A stretch of DNA of 64,000 nt from Cypionkella sinensis (lineage in GTDB: Bacteria; Pseudomonadota; Alphaproteobacteria; Rhodobacterales; Rhodobacteraceae), in NCBI RefSeq assembly GCF_042646385.1, contig NZ_JBHRTO010000001.1, forward strand, positions 1,240,001-1,304,000. The letters run 5' to 3'. Shown piece after piece: positions 42,833 to 52,547 of the stretch. Position 1 is the stretch's first letter, and every line of letters starts with the position of its first letter. A program made the position numbers and the translations under genes. The notes beneath the pieces were generated by a model. That model made no database searches. It was not told the origin of the DNA and saw nothing but the letters and a program-made list of their open reading frames with translations.

Positions 42833-43830
42833 CAGGCTTTCCTTTCCGCCATAAAGCGCTTGCGCAGGGCTTGTGCCACCAAGGGCGCTTGCAACACCAA
42901 AATCAGGATGATCACCCCGGATTTCACCACCAGATTAAACTCTGGCGAGAAGCCCGAGATCAGAATGCCGGTGTTCATCGCCTGAATGATCAACGCCCCC
43001 ACCACCGACATCGGGATCGAAAACCGCCCGCCCAGCAGCGATGTGCCGCCGATCACCACCGCCAAAATCGCATCCAGCTCCAGCCACAACCCTGCGTTAT
43101 TGGCATCGGCACCGCGAATATCGCCCGCCACGATCAGCCCCGAGGTCGCCGCACAGAACCCGGCGAATGTATAGACCACCATCAGCAGCAAGCCGCTGGA
43201 AATCCCCGCAAATCTGGCAGCCGAACGGTTCACCCCCACCGCCTCGATCAACAGCCCCAACGCGGTTTTCCGCACAATCAAGGTCGCCCCAATTGCCAGC
43301 ACCGCCGCAATCACGATCGGCATCGGCATGCCAAACAACGCCCCCGTGCCGATGAAAATCAGCACCGGATCGGAAAACGTCACGATCGAGCCCTCTGTCA
43401 CCAGTTGCGCCAAACCGCGCCCCGCCACCATCAGCACCAGCGTCGCGATGATCGGCTGGATTTCCAGATACGTCACCAGCACGCCATTCCACAGCCCGCA
43501 CAACACCCCGACCGCCAGCGCCGCCACCACCGCCACCAGCCCCGAGGCCCCGCCCGTCACCAGCACCGCCGCCACCGCTCCGGCAATCGCCATCACCGCG
43601 CCAACCGACAGATCCACCCCCTTGGTCGCGATCACCGCCGTCATGCCAATCGCCAAAATCGCCACCGGCGCGCCACGGTTCAGCACGTCGATCACGCTGC
43701 CAAACAGCCGCCCGTCCTGCAAGGTGATGTCGAAAAACCCCGGAAACAGCAGCCAGTTGATCAACAACACCGCTGCCAGCGCCACAAATTGCGGCCGCAG
43801 CAGCGCCGCCTTCCAATGCACCCGCTTCAT
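42832..43830 (-). CDS. ytfT: Galactofuranose-type ABC permease (YtfT-like)
   Basis: 332 residues, the first CUT2 permease of the operon, with TKGVDLSVGAVMA near 70 and GVNRSAARFAGI near 200. It overlaps the ATPase gene by four bases and yjfF by three, so all three are translationally coupled. The assignment follows from the adjacent YtfQ-like binding protein. Confidence 0.87.
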   Translation of the reverse strand: MKRVHWKAALLRPQFVALAAVLLINWLLFPGFFDITLQDGRLFGSVIDVLNRGAPVAILAIGMTAVIATKGVDLSVGAVMAIAGAVAAVLVTGGASGLVAVVAALAVGVLCGLWNGVLVTYLEIQPIIATLVLMVAGRGLAQLVTEGSIVTFSDPVLIFIGTGALFGMPMPIVIAAVLAIGATLIVRKTALGLLIEAVGVNRSAARFAGISSGLLLMVVYTFAGFCAATSGLIVAGDIRGADANNAGLWLELDAILAVVIGGTSLLGGRFSIPMSVVGALIIQAMNTGILISGFSPEFNLVVKSGVIILILVLQAPLVAQALRKRFMAERKA

Positions 43831-45344
43831 ACCGGCACCCCCGGGTTTTCCGCAATCGCCGCCACGATGACCGAGGGCGCAATATCCGCGCCGCTCAACT
43901 CCGCCACCATCGCGCGATCCCGCATCACCACGATGCGGTTGGAATAGGCCACCACCTCATCTAACTCCGACGAAATCACCAGCAACGCCAACCCCTCCTC
44001 GCGCAAGCGATTGATCGTGCGCACAATTTCCGCATGGGCGCCCACGTCGATCCCCCGCGTCGGCTCGTCCAAAATCAGGAAGTTCGGATCAATCGCCAGC
44101 CAGCGCGCCAGAATCGCCTTTTGCTGATTGCCACCTGAAAGCAGCTTCACCGGCATCTCGTAATCCGCCGCGCGAATGTCCAAAGCCTCGGCATAGTTGC
44201 CTGCAATCTCGTTCTGCTCATCGCGGTTCAGCGCGCGGAACCAGCCGAGCTTGGCCTGCAGCGCGATGATGATGTTCTCGCGCACCGACAATTCGCCAAA
44301 AATCCCGTCCAGCTTGCGATCCTCGGGGCAAAACCCAAACCCCGCCGCTACCGCCTGCGCCGGATTGCGGATGCTGACCACCTTGCCGCCGACGGTGATC
44401 TCACCACCATCCGCGCTGTCCACGCCAAACATCAGCCGCGCCATTTCGGTGCGACCAGACCCCAGCAGCCCCGCCACGCCCACAACCTCGCCCTCATGCA
44501 ACGTCAAAGAAAATGGAGCCACTTTACCCTGCCGCCCCAAGGACTTGAACTCTACCCGCACCGGGCCTTGCACCGCCTCGGCCACGCCCACGCCGCCATG
44601 ATCAAACGCCAGATCCTTGCCCAGCATCATCCGCACCACATCCGTCGCCGTCACTTCCGACAGCGCCTTGGTGCCGATCAGCTTGCCGTTGCGCAAAATC
44701 GTCACCCGGTCTGCGATCTCAAACACCTGATCCAGAAAATGCGTGATGAAGATAATCCCCAGACCGCGCGCCTTCAGCCGCGCCACCACCTCGAACATCT
44801 TGGCCACTTCGTTGCGGTCCAGACTCGCCGTCGGCTCGTCCAGCACCAGCACCTTGCCCGAAAGCTCCACCGCCCGCGCAATCGCCACGATCTGCTGCAC
44901 CGCCACCGAATAGCTGCCCAGTTCCGCCCGCACGTCGATTTCCAGCCCATACCCGGCCAGCAATTCGCGCGCCCGCGCCTCGATCACCTTCCGCTGCACG
45001 ATGCCAAACCGCGTCGGCTGATGGCCCAGAAAAAGATTTTCAGCGACCGAGCGATTGGGCAGCAGATTCACTTCCTGATAGACCGTGCCAATGCCGTGGC
45101 GCTGCGCATCCAGCGGATCGGAAAACCGCACCGCCGCCCCGTCAAGCACCACCTCGCCACCGTCAGGCTGATAAGCCCCGGTCAAGATCTTGATAAGTGT
45201 GGATTTTCCTGCGCCATTCTCGCCCAGCAGCGCATGCACCTCGCCGGGTCGCACGGTAAAATCCACCCCATCCAAAGCCCTGTGCTGGCCGAAAATCTTC
45301 ACAATGCCGCGCGCTTGCACGACGGGTTCTGCGCCCTCGACCAT
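43827..45344 (-). CDS. ytfR: Galactofuranose-type ABC ATPase (YtfR-like), two nucleotide-binding domains
   Basis: 505 residues in two tandem ABC domains. The first has Walker A GENGAGKST near 42 and Walker B VLVLDEPTASLD; the second has a degenerate Walker A (GLLGSGRTEM), the linker EDRKLDGIF, signature LLSGGNQQKAILARW and LILDEPTRGIDVG. Asymmetric domains of this kind are normal for RbsA/YtfR. It follows ytfQ after a 97-base gap that holds a perfect 11-bp stem-loop. Confidence 0.9.
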   Translation of the reverse strand: MVEGAEPVVQARGIVKIFGQHRALDGVDFTVRPGEVHALLGENGAGKSTLIKILTGAYQPDGGEVVLDGAAVRFSDPLDAQRHGIGTVYQEVNLLPNRSVAENLFLGHQPTRFGIVQRKVIEARARELLAGYGLEIDVRAELGSYSVAVQQIVAIARAVELSGKVLVLDEPTASLDRNEVAKMFEVVARLKARGLGIIFITHFLDQVFEIADRVTILRNGKLIGTKALSEVTATDVVRMMLGKDLAFDHGGVGVAEAVQGPVRVEFKSLGRQGKVAPFSLTLHEGEVVGVAGLLGSGRTEMARLMFGVDSADGGEITVGGKVVSIRNPAQAVAAGFGFCPEDRKLDGIFGELSVRENIIIALQAKLGWFRALNRDEQNEIAGNYAEALDIRAADYEMPVKLLSGGNQQKAILARWLAIDPNFLILDEPTRGIDVGAHAEIVRTINRLREEGLALLVISSELDEVVAYSNRIVVMRDRAMVAELSGADIAPSVIVAAIAENPGVPV

Positions 45345-45399
45345 GCCCTGCTCCCCAAATTCCCGTGGCTCACTCTGCGCGAAAGCCCAGATAAAGCAA

Positions 45400-45425
45400 C
45401 ATCGGCCAGATCGCTCTGGCCGATG
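45400..45425 (-). promoter_or_regulatory. Intra-operon stem-loop between ytfQ and ytfR
   Basis: CATCGGCCAGA-tcgc-TCTGGCCGATG is a perfect 11-bp inverted repeat 17 bases after the ytfQ stop; on the minus strand it is followed by TTGCTTTATC. It may stabilise the ytfQ message or partly terminate it, as at the same place in the xyl and peptide-transporter operons. Confidence 0.65.
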
Positions 45426-45441
45426 CCAATGCTAGACCAGA

Positions 45442-46410
45442 TTAATAGCCCAGACCCTTGCGGCGATCATATTCGCCCTGCGGATCATCCTTCGGTGTAT
45501 AGAGTTTCGACTCGGTGATGATGAACTTCTCAGGCTGCGTGCCATCGGTCAGATAAGCATCCAGCGCCGCAAAGGCCGGGCCTGCCATGTTCGGCGTCAG
45601 CTCGACCGTGGCATTGGCCTCACCTGCCACCATCGCCTGGAAGATATCCGGCACGCCGTCAATCGACACCACCAGAATATCGCTGCCCGGCTTCAGGCCC
45701 GCATCCTTGATCGCCTGAATGGCCCCAACCGCCATGTCATCGTTATGCGCATAAACCGCGCAGATGCCCTTGCCGCCGTCTTCGGCTTTCAGGAAACCTT
45801 CCATAACTTCCTTGCCCTTGGCGCGGGTAAAGTCGCCGGTCTGGCTGCGGATGATAGACAGGTTCGCGTGGCCCTTGATGCCTTCCTCAAAGCCCTGCTT
45901 GCGATTGATCGCCGGAGACGACCCCACAGTGCCTTGAAGTTCCACAACTTTACACTCTTTGTCGCCGACAGCGCCCACCAGCCATTCGCCAGCAACGCGG
46001 CCTTCCTTGACCTGATCCGACGCCACCGAGGTCAGATACAGATCCTGCGGCGCATCAATGCCACGGTCCAGCAAGATCACCGGAATATTGGCTTCCTTGG
46101 CCTCGGTCAGCACTTCTTCCCAGCCCGTCGCCACGACCGGAGCGATCAGGATCGCCGCGACGCCCTGCGCGATAAAGCCCCGGATCGCCTTGATCTGGTT
46201 TTCCTGCTTTTGCTGCGCATCAGCGAATTTCAGATCGACGCCAAGCTTTTCAGCCTCGGATTTCGTCACCGAAGTCTCAGCCGCCCGCCAGCCCGACTCG
46301 GAGCCGATCTGCGAAAAGCCGATGACCTTGCCCGACAGATCGGCATAGGCCGCCGAAGACAATAGGGCGCTGACACCCGCGGCGAGCGCGAGTTTTTTGA
46401 TAATGGACAT
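45442..46410 (-). CDS. ytfQ: Galactofuranose-type ABC periplasmic binding protein
   Basis: 322 residues with a signal peptide (to about SSAAYA, 23). It is very close to E. coli YtfQ throughout: IGFSQIGSESGWRAAET near 30, KQENQIKAIRGFIAQGV, APVVATGWEEVL, VVELQGTVGSSPAINRK, YAHNDDMAVGAIQAIKDAG and VELTPNMAGPAF. YtfQ binds galactofuranose (and galactopyranose weakly), which fits the galactose mutarotase at the end of the operon. GGGAGG precedes the start. Confidence 0.92.
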   Translation of the reverse strand: MSIIKKLALAAGVSALLSSAAYADLSGKVIGFSQIGSESGWRAAETSVTKSEAEKLGVDLKFADAQQKQENQIKAIRGFIAQGVAAILIAPVVATGWEEVLTEAKEANIPVILLDRGIDAPQDLYLTSVASDQVKEGRVAGEWLVGAVGDKECKVVELQGTVGSSPAINRKQGFEEGIKGHANLSIIRSQTGDFTRAKGKEVMEGFLKAEDGGKGICAVYAHNDDMAVGAIQAIKDAGLKPGSDILVVSIDGVPDIFQAMVAGEANATVELTPNMAGPAFAALDAYLTDGTQPEKFIITESKLYTPKDDPQGEYDRRKGLGY

Positions 46411-46837
46411 GATCCCTCCCTAGGATTTTGTGGCAGGTGTCTTCCCTCACCAGCCTGTGATGAGGCTAGCAAAAGTATTACTATATGTAAAATGCGAAGT
46501 TTGCGCTGGATTTTTGGGCGAAATGTGAAGCCAAGTCCTTGGAAATTCAGACAAGATTTCGCGCACAGGTTGGCGACGCAAGCGCAGCATTTTCACGCGG
46601 CCCCGCAGCATCATGGCGGTCCTTGCGGGAAAAAGATGGCAGTGAAGAATCAGCAAGGCGAGGTTGCAGCTACCATCTGAAAAACGATTTCAGCGCAGGT
46701 CGGCCTAGCCAACGACACCCCTGCCGCCACCTGCTGAACTGCGGTGGCGCTCCGTCAAAAGTTAAAATATCCTTAAAATGCAGCAGTCAAGCTATTGATA
46801 TAGTTATATTAAAAATGGTCCCGAGTTGGGACCACCC
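46411..46837. promoter_or_regulatory. ytfQ upstream region (no gene seen)
   Basis: A 427-base gap upstream of ytfQ. Small frames exist on both strands but none has a convincing start signal or recognisable product. It contains the palindrome TTAC-tatat-GTAA at 46478-46490, 68 bases before ytfQ (candidate operator), and an AT-rich segment (46760-46815) just before the terminator of the iorAB unit. Confidence 0.5.
46811..46833 (-). terminator. Rho-independent terminator after iorB
   Basis: On the minus strand GGTCCC-aactc-GGGACC is followed by ATTTTTAATATA, shortly after the iorB stop at 46838. It closes the five-gene unit that begins with the cyclase gene. Confidence 0.65.
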
Positions 46838-48364
46838 CTAAACAAAGCTTTTCACCGTAGCCAAGGCCCCATCCAGCGCCCGGCCTTCTTCATCCTGCAA
46901 TGCCGCCTCCCGCAACCGCCGCGCCCAATCCGCCGCATCGGCGCGGCCCGCCACCAAAGCAATGCCGCCCAGCACCCGATCAAACTTGGAAAGCCCCCGC
47001 GCGTGGGTGTCTGAGTAACCCTTCACCAGCCGCCGACAGCGGATCACCTCGACCGCGAGGTCATAATTCCGCTCCAGATACCCCATCGCTGTAGCAAGCC
47101 AACGCTCCAGATGCGCGACCTCTTGGGTGTGCCGCAACGACCCCAACCGCCGCCGCTTCATCCCCCCCAGAACATACAGCATCAGATAGGCGCGCAAGGA
47201 ATCCGTCCGCATCCGCCGCCCCTTGTTGAACCAGCGATCCAACCGCGCCATCCAAACCGGGCTGGCCTCCACCTTCGCGCCCAGCTTCGCCGGAAGCAAC
47301 CCCACGATTTCTTCCGCCCGAGGATGCAGAAACTCAGTCAACTGCACCACATTCCCGGCCTTCGCACCCATCTCGGCCGCAATCCGCTCCGCCCGCCCCG
47401 CACGGGTTTTCAGATCGGCGACCCGGATCACATCATCATAGGCCATCGCATTGGCAATATATTTCGCGGCCTGCTTCGATAACTCAAAGCTGCCGCCATC
47501 CCGCGCCAGCACCGCCTCCACCCGATCCAGATAAGTCGCGCCATAGGCCAGATCCTGAAACTCTACCACCTTGCGCAGCCCAAGAACCGCCATCTCAGCC
47601 ACCGCAGCAGGCATCCGCCCCGCCCGATCCGCCAGCGCCTGCCATTCCGCCAACAGCCGCGCCGAACCTGTCGGCGCTGCCGTGACCGCCGCCGCCACCG
47701 CAGGCAAACTGATCGGCCCCTGCGCCGCCGCAAACCCCGCCGCAAACGCCCGCAGCGAAGCCTCCGCCCCCTTGCCGCCCGCCTTGATTGCCGCCTCAAA
47801 CGCCTCGCGCGGAAAGGGCAGCACCTCGGCACCCGCAATCGCGCCAAACATGCTTGCCGAAATCACCGAGCCTTGCCCAATCGCCAAGGCATCGAAATCC
47901 GCCGCGATGAACCGCCGCGCCGCCACTTCCGCCGCCGCGATCACCTCCTCGGATGAGGCGATGCCATCCCCCGGCACCATCTTTTCCGAAACCGCCAGCG
48001 CGCGGTGGGTCGAGGTGATCAGAGTGGTGCGATCCGGCGTCACAAAGCCGCGAATGATCGAGCGCCCCGCCTCCATCATCTCCGCCGTCACCATGATATC
48101 GACATCGCCCGCCGCAGGCATCAGCGAGAATACCGGATTACGCGGCCCAGCCGGGGCCATCTCGATATAGTAAACCGTCGCCCCCGTCCGCTGCGCCACG
48201 CCCGCCACGCTCGTCGCCTGACAAACATAACCATTCGCCCGCGCCACAGCTTCAATCCAGCCCGTCAGCACGCCACCGCCCTGCCCGCCCACGGCCAAAA
48301 GCGCCAGTTTGATCACGCCATCCATGCCCTTGCCGCCCGAAGGGATCGCCTGTTGCATCGTCAT
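46838..48364 (-). CDS. iorB: Indolepyruvate ferredoxin oxidoreductase beta subunit, long form
   Basis: 508 residues. The N-terminal about 200 are the 2-oxoacid:ferredoxin oxidoreductase gamma/beta-type domain, with AVGGQGGGVLTGW near 24-36 and QATSVAGVAQRTGATV; the rest is a helical extension of the kind (DUF6537) found in long bacterial IorB proteins. It overlaps iorA by four bases. With IorA it would oxidatively decarboxylate an arylpyruvate to an aryl-acetyl-CoA, passing electrons to ferredoxin. Confidence 0.85.
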   Translation of the reverse strand: MTMQQAIPSGGKGMDGVIKLALLAVGGQGGGVLTGWIEAVARANGYVCQATSVAGVAQRTGATVYYIEMAPAGPRNPVFSLMPAAGDVDIMVTAEMMEAGRSIIRGFVTPDRTTLITSTHRALAVSEKMVPGDGIASSEEVIAAAEVAARRFIAADFDALAIGQGSVISASMFGAIAGAEVLPFPREAFEAAIKAGGKGAEASLRAFAAGFAAAQGPISLPAVAAAVTAAPTGSARLLAEWQALADRAGRMPAAVAEMAVLGLRKVVEFQDLAYGATYLDRVEAVLARDGGSFELSKQAAKYIANAMAYDDVIRVADLKTRAGRAERIAAEMGAKAGNVVQLTEFLHPRAEEIVGLLPAKLGAKVEASPVWMARLDRWFNKGRRMRTDSLRAYLMLYVLGGMKRRRLGSLRHTQEVAHLERWLATAMGYLERNYDLAVEVIRCRRLVKGYSDTHARGLSKFDRVLGGIALVAGRADAADWARRLREAALQDEEGRALDGALATVKSFV

Positions 48365-50505
48365 GCCGCACCTCCGAACACCAACCGCTTAGCATCCCGT
48401 CTGCGCTGCAACCAGCCGATCACACGGGCGCGGAATCCGGCCAAACGCATCTCAAACGCCGAGGGGTTATGCACCACATCAGCGCGGTAAAAGCTGGGAC
48501 ACAGCACCGCCGCATCGGCGACCTCGCCGCAATTGCCGCAACCGACGCAAGACTGATCAATCGAGGCCACAGGATCATCGCGCAAAGGATCGTCCAGCTT
48601 TTTCAATGACAAAGACGGGCAGCCCGACAGCCGGATACAGGCGTGATCGCCGGTGCAAACCGCCTCATCGACGCCAAAGCGGGGCACATCCACCCGCCGA
48701 CCTTGCTTGATCGCCGCCGCCCGCAGCGGTTTTTCGCGGCGTTGCTTGTTCAGCATACACTCGCTTGACGCCACGATCACCTTCGGCCCCGGCGCATCTG
48801 TCGTCAGCGCCTCGCGGATGGTGTCACGCATCTTTTTCACGTCGTAGGTGCGGTCAATCTGGCGCACCCAATCAATGCCGATGCCACCCAATGCCTTGGA
48901 AATCGGGTTCTTCGTCGCCTTTGTCGCATTGTCGGCACGCGACGACATCACATCCTGCCCGCCCGTCGCCGCCGAGTAGAAATTATCCACCACAATCGCC
49001 ACGCCGTCGGATTTGTTGAACGCCATATTGGTAAACGAGCTGCTCAGACCATTGTGCCAAAACCCGCCGTCGCCGATGATCGCCACCGGACGCCGCTCTC
49101 CGCCGCCATCAAAGGCCGCATTCGCCGCGGGCCCCAGACCATAGCCCATCGTAGCCCCGCCAATCTCGAACGGCGGCAACGACGCGAAAAGATGGCAGCC
49201 GATATCGGCGGCGATCTGATGCTTGCCGAGTTCCTTCTCCACCAGCTTCATCGCCGCGAAAATAGGCCGCTCCGGGCAGCCGGTGCAGAAACCCGGCGGG
49301 CGGATTGGCACGGTTTTGCTCAGGTCAGGAATGGCAGGCGCGTCGATATTCGGCGCGCGCACCCGTGCCGCCAACATCTCGGGCGCTGCGGTTTTCAGAA
49401 ACCCCGTCACGGCATCCAGCATCACCGCGCCGGTATATTCGCCTGCCAGCGGGAACAGCCCCTTGCCATGCAATTTCACCGCCGACCCGGCACGATAGAG
49501 GAATGAGCCAAGCTGGGTTTCGATAAACTCCGGCTGGCCTTCCTCGATCACCAACACATGATCCTTACGGTCGCAGAACTGAAGAAACTCCCCGGAAATC
49601 AACGGGTAAGTCACGTTCAGCACATAGATCGGCACGGCGGAATCACCGTAAATGTCCGCCAATCCCAACCGCTGCAACGCGCGGATCAGTCCGTTATACA
49701 TGCCGCCCTGCACCACGATGCCAAAGCCCGCTTTCGGGCCAAACACCTCATTCAGCCCGCGCTCGCGGATGAACTTTTCCGCCGCAGGCCAGCGGTTTTT
49801 CACCTTGTCCTGTTCATGCGCGAAAGACATCGGCGGCAGAACCACCCGCGCGAAATCAGAGCGCGGGTTCGACAAAGCCTGTTTCACCGACAGTTTCGGG
49901 CGCTGATTGTCACGGGTTTGAAAACTCCCCGTCACGTGACACGACCGTATGCGGACCATCAGCATGACAGGGGTGTTCGAAACCTCCGACAGCTCAAATC
50001 CATCCGACACAGCCTGCACAATCGAGGGCAAATTGGGTCGCGGATCGAGCAGCCAGAACTGCGATTTCATTGCGAAAGCATGGGTGCGTTCCTGCATGAT
50101 GCTGGAACCCTCGCCGTAATCCTCGCCCACGATCACCAAAGCGCCGCCCGTCACCCCGGACGAGGCCAGATTGGCCAAAGCATCCGATGCGACATTGACC
50201 CCGACCGAGCCTTTGAATGTCACCGCACCGCGCATCGGGTAATGCACGCTCGCAGCCAGCATCGCCGCCGCCGCCGCTTCATTGGCATTGGCCTCAAACC
50301 GCACGTCCAACTCGGCCAGCAGATCCTGCGCATCGGCCAGAACATCCATCAGATGCGAAATCGGCGCGCCCTGATAACCGCCGACATAGGCCACGCCGTT
50401 CTCTAAAAGCGCCTTGGTCAGCGCCAAGATCCCCTCGCCGGTGAAGGTTTCCCCCGCGCCCAGACGCAGGTCTTCGACTTCGGCCTTGAAAGAACGCTCT
50501 GCCAT
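48361..50505 (-). CDS. iorA: Indolepyruvate ferredoxin oxidoreductase alpha subunit
   Basis: 714 residues. Pyruvate-ferredoxin-type N-terminal domain, then the TPP-binding domain (FCTGCPERPIF near 400, with GDGGFWHNGL in the 470s), and a C-terminal ferredoxin-like segment with CTGDHACIRLSGCPSL and CVGCGNCGEVADAAVLCP. The first cluster motif has unusual spacing, as in other aerobic bacterial IorA. The enzyme makes an aryl-acetyl-CoA from indolepyruvate, phenylpyruvate or hydroxyphenylpyruvate. It begins directly after the MarR gene stop (TAGATG). Confidence 0.87.
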   Translation of the reverse strand: MAERSFKAEVEDLRLGAGETFTGEGILALTKALLENGVAYVGGYQGAPISHLMDVLADAQDLLAELDVRFEANANEAAAAAMLAASVHYPMRGAVTFKGSVGVNVASDALANLASSGVTGGALVIVGEDYGEGSSIMQERTHAFAMKSQFWLLDPRPNLPSIVQAVSDGFELSEVSNTPVMLMVRIRSCHVTGSFQTRDNQRPKLSVKQALSNPRSDFARVVLPPMSFAHEQDKVKNRWPAAEKFIRERGLNEVFGPKAGFGIVVQGGMYNGLIRALQRLGLADIYGDSAVPIYVLNVTYPLISGEFLQFCDRKDHVLVIEEGQPEFIETQLGSFLYRAGSAVKLHGKGLFPLAGEYTGAVMLDAVTGFLKTAAPEMLAARVRAPNIDAPAIPDLSKTVPIRPPGFCTGCPERPIFAAMKLVEKELGKHQIAADIGCHLFASLPPFEIGGATMGYGLGPAANAAFDGGGERRPVAIIGDGGFWHNGLSSSFTNMAFNKSDGVAIVVDNFYSAATGGQDVMSSRADNATKATKNPISKALGGIGIDWVRQIDRTYDVKKMRDTIREALTTDAPGPKVIVASSECMLNKQRREKPLRAAAIKQGRRVDVPRFGVDEAVCTGDHACIRLSGCPSLSLKKLDDPLRDDPVASIDQSCVGCGNCGEVADAAVLCPSFYRADVVHNPSAFEMRLAGFRARVIGWLQRRRDAKRLVFGGAA

Positions 50506-50976
50506 CTAAATCTCGTGCTTTCTGATATTTGTCAGCATTTTCTGGAGTGTAGCGGTAAAGGCTTGGCGTTCGGCCTCGGGGATCCCGCGAAACATCCGGG
50601 CTTGGGCCTTGGCCATGTGCGGCCAAAGCGCCTCAAATGTGCTGCGTCCAGCCTCAGTGATGAACACCCGCACTGCGCGACTGTCGGCGCTGTCGGCCTC
50701 GCGCCGGACCAAGCCATCGGCCTGCAACTGATCCAAGCTGCGGCTCAGCGTCGACGGATCGACCACAGTATAAACCGCCAATTCCCGAATCAGCGGACCT
50801 TCCACAACCGAAAGCACCGCGAGGGCGCGCATCTTCGGCGTCGAAAGCCCCTGCTCGGCCATTTCTTCGCGCAAGCTCGCGTTGTAGCGGCCCATGATGC
50901 GGTTCATCAGATACGGCGCGAAATTGGTTAACCCGATCTCGCCAAGACGCGGCACCGTTGGGGTTTCGTCGTTCAT
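50506..50976 (-). CDS. MarR-family transcriptional regulator
   Basis: 156 residues with the MarR winged-helix core: LSTPKMRALAVLSVVEGPL, the recognition helix region VDPSTLSRSLDQLQADGLV and the wing DSADSRAVRVFIT. MarR proteins that control aromatic catabolism usually release DNA on binding an aryl acid or aryl-CoA. It overlaps the upstream FAD oxidoreductase gene by four bases and directly precedes iorA, so it is autoregulated if it acts at the operon promoter near 53337-53435. Confidence 0.87.
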   Translation of the reverse strand: MNDETPTVPRLGEIGLTNFAPYLMNRIMGRYNASLREEMAEQGLSTPKMRALAVLSVVEGPLIRELAVYTVVDPSTLSRSLDQLQADGLVRREADSADSRAVRVFITEAGRSTFEALWPHMAKAQARMFRGIPEAERQAFTATLQKMLTNIRKHEI

Positions 50977-52544
50977 GCGCCCAGCCTCTTCGCCGCGTTA
51001 AAGCCCGATCCACCGCCAAGGCCCGGCCCCGGATGCGTTGAGGCCCCGATATGGATCAAACCGCGCACCGGCCCGGCGCCGTTGGTCGAATGCGCAAATG
51101 GCCGCCAGATAAAGAACTGATCCAAGCTACACGCGCCGCCATAGGGATCACCGCCGACGAGGTTGCAGTTCATCCGCTCCAGATCGGCCGGAGAATAGGC
51201 GCGGCAGGCCAGTTTGATCTGGTCGAAATCCTTGATATGGCTTGCCAAAATCGCCTCGATCCGGTCAGCAAACGCCTCACGCGCGATGTCCCAGTCCTGT
51301 GCTGCAATCTCACCGCCCGCATCGCCTTTGATCACCCGCGGCGCATCAGGGATCTGCAACCACAGGATCGCCTTGCCATCGGGGCAACGGCTTGGGTCCA
51401 GACGGCTGGGTTGCCCGACGCAGATCGTGGGCACGGCTGGCAGCATCCCGCGCTCGGCCTCATTGGCGGATTTTGACACCGAATCCACGCCATCCGAAAG
51501 ATGGATCAGCGCCACATCCGCCAGCCCCGGCGTTAACCATTCGGGTACGCGATCCAGCGCATAATGCAACTGGAAGTTGCCGCGCCCATGCCGGAACTGC
51601 CGAACTGCCGCGTGATCTTCCGGCAGGTTCACATCCAGCAACCGTCCATAAAGCTGGCTCGGCGCAACCGAGGCCAGCACCGACTTGCTGGCGATTGCCT
51701 CACCCGAGGCCAGTCGCACACCCGTCACCCGACCGTCGCGAGTGGTGATCTTTGCCACATCCGCGCCGGTGCGGATCACGCCGCCTTGCGCCTCGATCAG
51801 CCCACGAAACGCCGCCGCCGCCTGCCCCGCGCCGCCCTTGGCAATCGGCGCGCCGGCTGCTTCCAACGCGAAGGCGATCACCTTGCCCATTTGCGCCGAA
51901 TAGGCAGACTCCGGCGTCAGGCCACAATGCAGAACCCACGGCGCCCACAGGGCCTGGACCAACGGGCTTTGATAATTGGCCTCCAGCCAGCCCCGCGCCG
52001 GGGCCAAAGCGCTGCCCATCCAGGCCGCAAGCCCCCGCAAACCCCGCTTGCGCACCTGGCCCCACAGCAGCTTTGCCGTGGCCCAAGACCATAAATTACC
52101 GCCCAGCAACGCGAACAAGAACGGCGCATCAGCGGCGATCTGCCCGACGTCGCGGGCGTGTTGATCGCCATCTCCCGCCGCCAAAGCATTGAACTTGCTG
52201 ACATTCAGCGTCTGATCCATCGTCAGCACCAAGGCCTGCCCATCCGGACGCAGCACCGCTGTCGGATGCGGGGAATGGCAATACTCAAACCCGTGCTTGG
52301 CCAGGTGCGGCCCCAAAGCCGCCCCGGCGGGCGAGGTCATGAACAGCACGAAGGTCGCCGCCATCACATCATGCCGGAACCCCGGCAGCGTGATTTCATC
52401 GGTATAAAGACAGCCGCCGATCCGGTCCTCGCGCTCCAACACCAGCACGCGCGCGCCCTTCAGCGCGAGCAAACTGGCCGCAACCAGCCCGTTGATGCCA
52501 GAACCGATGATGATGTGATCAAACTTCCCCGGATCGGCGGCCAT
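50973..52544 (-). CDS. Phytoene-desaturase-like FAD oxidoreductase A
   Basis: 523 residues. The N-terminal dinucleotide-binding motif is GSGINGLVAASLLALKGA (about 13-30) with LEREDRIGGCLYT following, and the C-terminus ends in the FAD-closing segment GASTHPGPGLGGGSGFNAA. This is the phytoene dehydrogenase/PYROXD2-like family of FAD oxidases and desaturases. A clear paralogue of nearly the same length lies across the divergent promoter at 53436-55001. It sits three bases after the cyclase gene. The substrate is unknown; an amine, amide or unsaturated acid being oxidised or isomerised is possible. Confidence 0.8.
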   Translation of the reverse strand: MAADPGKFDHIIIGSGINGLVAASLLALKGARVLVLEREDRIGGCLYTDEITLPGFRHDVMAATFVLFMTSPAGAALGPHLAKHGFEYCHSPHPTAVLRPDGQALVLTMDQTLNVSKFNALAAGDGDQHARDVGQIAADAPFLFALLGGNLWSWATAKLLWGQVRKRGLRGLAAWMGSALAPARGWLEANYQSPLVQALWAPWVLHCGLTPESAYSAQMGKVIAFALEAAGAPIAKGGAGQAAAAFRGLIEAQGGVIRTGADVAKITTRDGRVTGVRLASGEAIASKSVLASVAPSQLYGRLLDVNLPEDHAAVRQFRHGRGNFQLHYALDRVPEWLTPGLADVALIHLSDGVDSVSKSANEAERGMLPAVPTICVGQPSRLDPSRCPDGKAILWLQIPDAPRVIKGDAGGEIAAQDWDIAREAFADRIEAILASHIKDFDQIKLACRAYSPADLERMNCNLVGGDPYGGACSLDQFFIWRPFAHSTNGAGPVRGLIHIGASTHPGPGLGGGSGFNAAKRLGA

Positions 52545-52547
52545 TGG